Source: an uncultured Actinomycetes bacterium (lineage in GTDB: Bacteria > Actinomycetota > Acidimicrobiia > Acidimicrobiales > Microtrichaceae). From it: 5,833 nucleotides of DNA. The position numbers and the translations under genes are program-made. How positions within the stretch are numbered: position 1 is the stretch's first letter; every line of letters begins with the position of its first letter. This document shows, piece by piece, positions 4,169-5,833 of the stretch. The DNA lies in assembly GCA_903953195.1 (NCBI GenBank), contig CAJBIS010000090.1:1-5833 (forward strand), in the 5' to 3' direction. The notes below the pieces were generated by a model that worked only from the letters and a program-made list of their open reading frames with translations, did no database searches and had not been told where the DNA came from.

Positions 4169-5431
4169 TCAGGTGTCGCGGCTGATGTCGGCGCCGAGTC
4201 GGGCCAGTTGTTCCACCAGCGACGCGTACCCGCGGTCGACGTGGTGGGCGTCGTGGATCACGGTCTCGCCGTCGGCGCCGAGGCCGGCCACCACGAGTGC
4301 CGCACCGGCACGGATGTCGACCGCCTGCACGGGCGCACCCTCCAACCGGTCGACGCCATCGATGACGAGGTGGTGTCCGTCCACGCGGATGTTCGCACCC
4401 ATCCGGCCCAGTTCACCGACGTAGCGGAACCGATTGGCGAACACGTTCTCGGTCGCGAAACTCGTGCCGTCCGCGATGCTGAGGACGGCGACGAGCAGGG
4501 GCAGGTGGTCGGTTGCGAGCCCCGGGTACGGCAGCGTGACCAGATCGGTCGCACGAGGACGCTCGGGCCCTCGCACCCAGAGCCCATCGGCCTCCGGTGA
4601 GATCCGCAGGCCCATGTGCCCCATGCGCTCGATCAGGATCTCGAGATGGTCCGACCGCGCGCCGCGCAGCGTGACCTCACCGCCGGCGACGCCGACCGCC
4701 GAGAGGTAGGTGGCGACCTCGATCCGATCGGGGATCGTGACGTGCTCGACGGGGTGCAGCGTCTCGACACCCTCGATGGTGATCGTCGGACTGCCGGCCC
4801 CGAGCACGTGCGCGCCCATGCGGTTGAGGAACGCAGCCAGGTCGGCGATCTCGGGTTCGCACGCCGCGTTCTCGATGGTGGTCGTGCCGGATGCCAGCAC
4901 CGCGGCCATCAGCAGGTTCTCGGTCGCGCCGACACTCGGGTACTCGAGCACCTGTGGCCTGCCGACGAGCCCGTCGGCGCGGCCCTCGATCACACCGTGC
5001 GACAGCTCGAACGTCGCGCCGAGTTGCTCGAGCGACCTGAGATGCATGTCGATCGGCCGGTCCCCGAAGTTGTCGCCGCCGGGCTTCGCCACGCTCGCCC
5101 GACCCTCGGACGCGAGCAGCGGGCCGAGCACGGCCGTCGATGCCCGCATCTGCTCGACGAGCTCGTAGGGGGCCTCGGGGGTGACGCGCTGCGGGCGTTC
5201 GATCTCGAGCGCGTCGTCCTCACGGCGTCGCACGGAGCACCCGATCGCCTCGAGCAACTGGCTCATGGTGTCGACGTCCGCGATGTCCGGGACGTTGCGC
5301 AGCACGTAGCGGCCCGGGGCGAGCAGCGTCGCCGCCATGAGCTTCAGGGCCGAGTTCTTGGCGCCGCCGATCACCACCTCACCCGAGAGCGGTCCGGACG
5401 GGCGCACGATCAGTCGTGACACGGCCTCCAC
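4169..5431 (-). CDS. murA: UDP-N-acetylglucosamine 1-carboxyvinyltransferase, Asp-type active site
   Basis: This 420-residue protein has full MurA length. It transfers enolpyruvate from PEP to UDP-GlcNAc, the first committed step of peptidoglycan synthesis, in the cytosol. Family landmarks in order: GGAKNSALKLMAA (22-34, Lys25-Asn26), the active-site loop KPGGDNFGDRPIDMH (116-130), PDRIEVATYL (234-243), PGLATDH (303-309, Asp308), FANRFRYVGELGRMGA (331-346, Arg334), AVDIRAGAALVVAGL (370-384, Asp372 and Arg374) and HHVDRGYASLVEQL (396-409, Arg400). The loop residue that is Cys115 in E. coli is Asp120 here; Asp-type MurAs such as the mycobacterial enzyme stay active but escape fosfomycin alkylation. 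The GTG at 5429-5431 is used because GGGGTGA lies upstream. A GTG three codons in (5420-5422) would give 417 residues and put the lysine at 22 as in E. coli, but its GGAGG is only 2 nt away. Divergent gene on the other side. Confidence 0.95.
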   Translation of the reverse strand: MEAVSRLIVRPSGPLSGEVVIGGAKNSALKLMAATLLAPGRYVLRNVPDIADVDTMSQLLEAIGCSVRRREDDALEIERPQRVTPEAPYELVEQMRASTAVLGPLLASEGRASVAKPGGDNFGDRPIDMHLRSLEQLGATFELSHGVIEGRADGLVGRPQVLEYPSVGATENLLMAAVLASGTTTIENAACEPEIADLAAFLNRMGAHVLGAGSPTITIEGVETLHPVEHVTIPDRIEVATYLSAVGVAGGEVTLRGARSDHLEILIERMGHMGLRISPEADGLWVRGPERPRATDLVTLPYPGLATDHLPLLVAVLSIADGTSFATENVFANRFRYVGELGRMGANIRVDGHHLVIDGVDRLEGAPVQAVDIRAGAALVVAGLGADGETVIHDAHHVDRGYASLVEQLARLGADISRDT

Positions 5432-5443
5432 TCTGTCACCCCG

Positions 5444-5449
5444 TAGGCT
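5444..5449 (+). promoter_or_regulatory. putative -10 box (TAGGCT) for the gene starting at 5473
   Basis: This is the same hexamer as before the Fur-family gene. Transcription would start near 5456, giving a leader of about 17 nt that carries the ribosome site. No -35 at proper distance is seen. It lies in the 41-bp gap shared with the murA 5' end, and its first two bases overlap the TACGGG that would be the closest -10-like string for murA. Confidence 0.4.
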
Positions 5450-5462
5450 CGAGCGCCGAGCC

Positions 5463-5470
5463 GAGGGGGA
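5463..5470 (+). promoter_or_regulatory. ribosome binding site GAGGGGGA for the gene starting at 5473
   Basis: The purine-rich GAGGGGGA includes GAGG 6 nt before the GTG at 5473-5475. It supports that start over the in-frame ATG at 5500, which has no comparable site. Confidence 0.5.
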
Positions 5471-5472
5471 AC

Positions 5473-5833
5473 GTGGGCAGCACTCGTCAGGTCACCCGGA
5501 TGACGCGGGCCGAGCTCGAGGACTGTCTGACACCACGGGACGACCAGTTGGTGCGTGAGTCGGATGGCACCACCTCGGGGCCCCATCCGCTCGGAGATCA
5601 CGGCGAGCACCGGCTCGGACTCGGCGACGGTCCGTTCGAGCACTACGAGCGAGTCGTGCGGTGGAACAGCAGCACCGACGACGACACTGACGACGACAGC
5701 GACGGCGGCCGAGGTCCTGCGTTCGCCGTCGAGCAGACCGTCGGATGGACGCTCGGGTTCCCCTACTGGCGGTGGCTGTACTCGCCGCTGTTCCGCCGGA
5801 TCGCCACCCGCCGGATCCCGCGGGGCACGCAAC
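5473..5833 (+). CDS. uncharacterised protein, N-terminal 120 residues (3' end outside window)
   Basis: I do not recognise this gene with confidence. The frame from the GTG is open to the window edge and has G/C-ending codons like its neighbours. The visible part is hydrophilic with no signal peptide or membrane segment: a charged N-terminus (MTRAELEDC at 10-18), then GPFEHYERVVRWN (53-65), an Asp-rich stretch with DDDTDDDSD (69-77), then EQTVGWTLGFPYWRWLYSPL (87-106) and a basic RRIATRRIPRG. An aromatic then strongly basic segment at this point could be the cytosolic lead-in to a first membrane helix. From memory, some actinobacterial MFS-type transporters have a long N-terminal extension of this kind, but that is a weak guess. 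It is divergent from murA, 41 bp away, with a plausible -10 and ribosome site. Confidence 0.65.
   Translation, partial: MGSTRQVTRMTRAELEDCLTPRDDQLVRESDGTTSGPHPLGDHGEHRLGLGDGPFEHYERVVRWNSSTDDDTDDDSDGGRGPAFAVEQTVGWTLGFPYWRWLYSPLFRRIATRRIPRGTQ

Noticed and set aside
4616..5419. 267-codon plus-strand open frame inside murA
   Set aside because: Antisense to a complete, motif-rich MurA, and the composition is that of a shadow frame.
5410..5832. 140-codon minus-strand frame opposite the 5473 gene
   Set aside because: The plus-strand frame has a ribosome site, a -10 box and protein-like composition. The minus frame has none of these and would run into murA.
1..5833. tRNA, rRNA, CRISPR, insertion sequence, toxin-antitoxin or defence module
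   Set aside because: No cloverleaf-like segment, regular direct repeats, transposase motifs or terminal inverted repeats were seen. Nearly the whole window is covered by housekeeping-type genes.

Overview
The window is a G+C-rich stretch of ordinary chromosomal genes, most likely from an actinobacterium. The clues are strongly G/C-ending codons, several GTG starts, TANNNT -10 boxes sitting directly in front of start codons (leaderless genes), an actinobacterial-type glucan phosphorylase tail and a MurA carrying Asp at the fosfomycin-cysteine position. A member of Acidimicrobiia is my guess; the sequence does not prove it.

Layout. Positions 1-543 (+) hold the C-terminal end of an alpha-glucan phosphorylase. 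It converges on an enoyl-CoA hydratase at 580-1407 (-). Immediately upstream of that, on the same strand, is a small divergent protein-kinase-like gene at 1417-2268 (-). A 90-bp divergent promoter region separates it from a Fur-family metalloregulator at 2359-2805 (+). The regulator runs stop-to-stop into a MeaB/ArgK-type GTPase at 2806-3789 (-). That gene is coupled to an Nfu-type Fe-S protein at 3792-4052 (-). After a 116-bp gap with two palindromes and a promoter-like site comes murA at 4169-5431 (-). A 41-bp divergent gap then leads to the start of an unrecognised gene at 5473 (+), which runs off the window. No gap reaches 300 bases.

Function. The genes are housekeeping or metabolic: glycogen breakdown, acyl-CoA metabolism, B12-enzyme chaperoning, Fe-S assembly and peptidoglycan precursor synthesis, plus one metalloregulator and one atypical kinase. 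They do not form an evident single pathway. nfu and meaB look like a translationally coupled pair, and the kinase and hydratase genes are 9 bp apart.

I see no mobile element, CRISPR array, RNA gene or defence-type module. The points worth a second look are the leaderless promoter/start architecture, the kinase's altered catalytic loop, the Asp-type MurA, the inverted repeats around the fur-like and nfu promoters, and a possible repeat remnant that supplies the hydratase stop codon.
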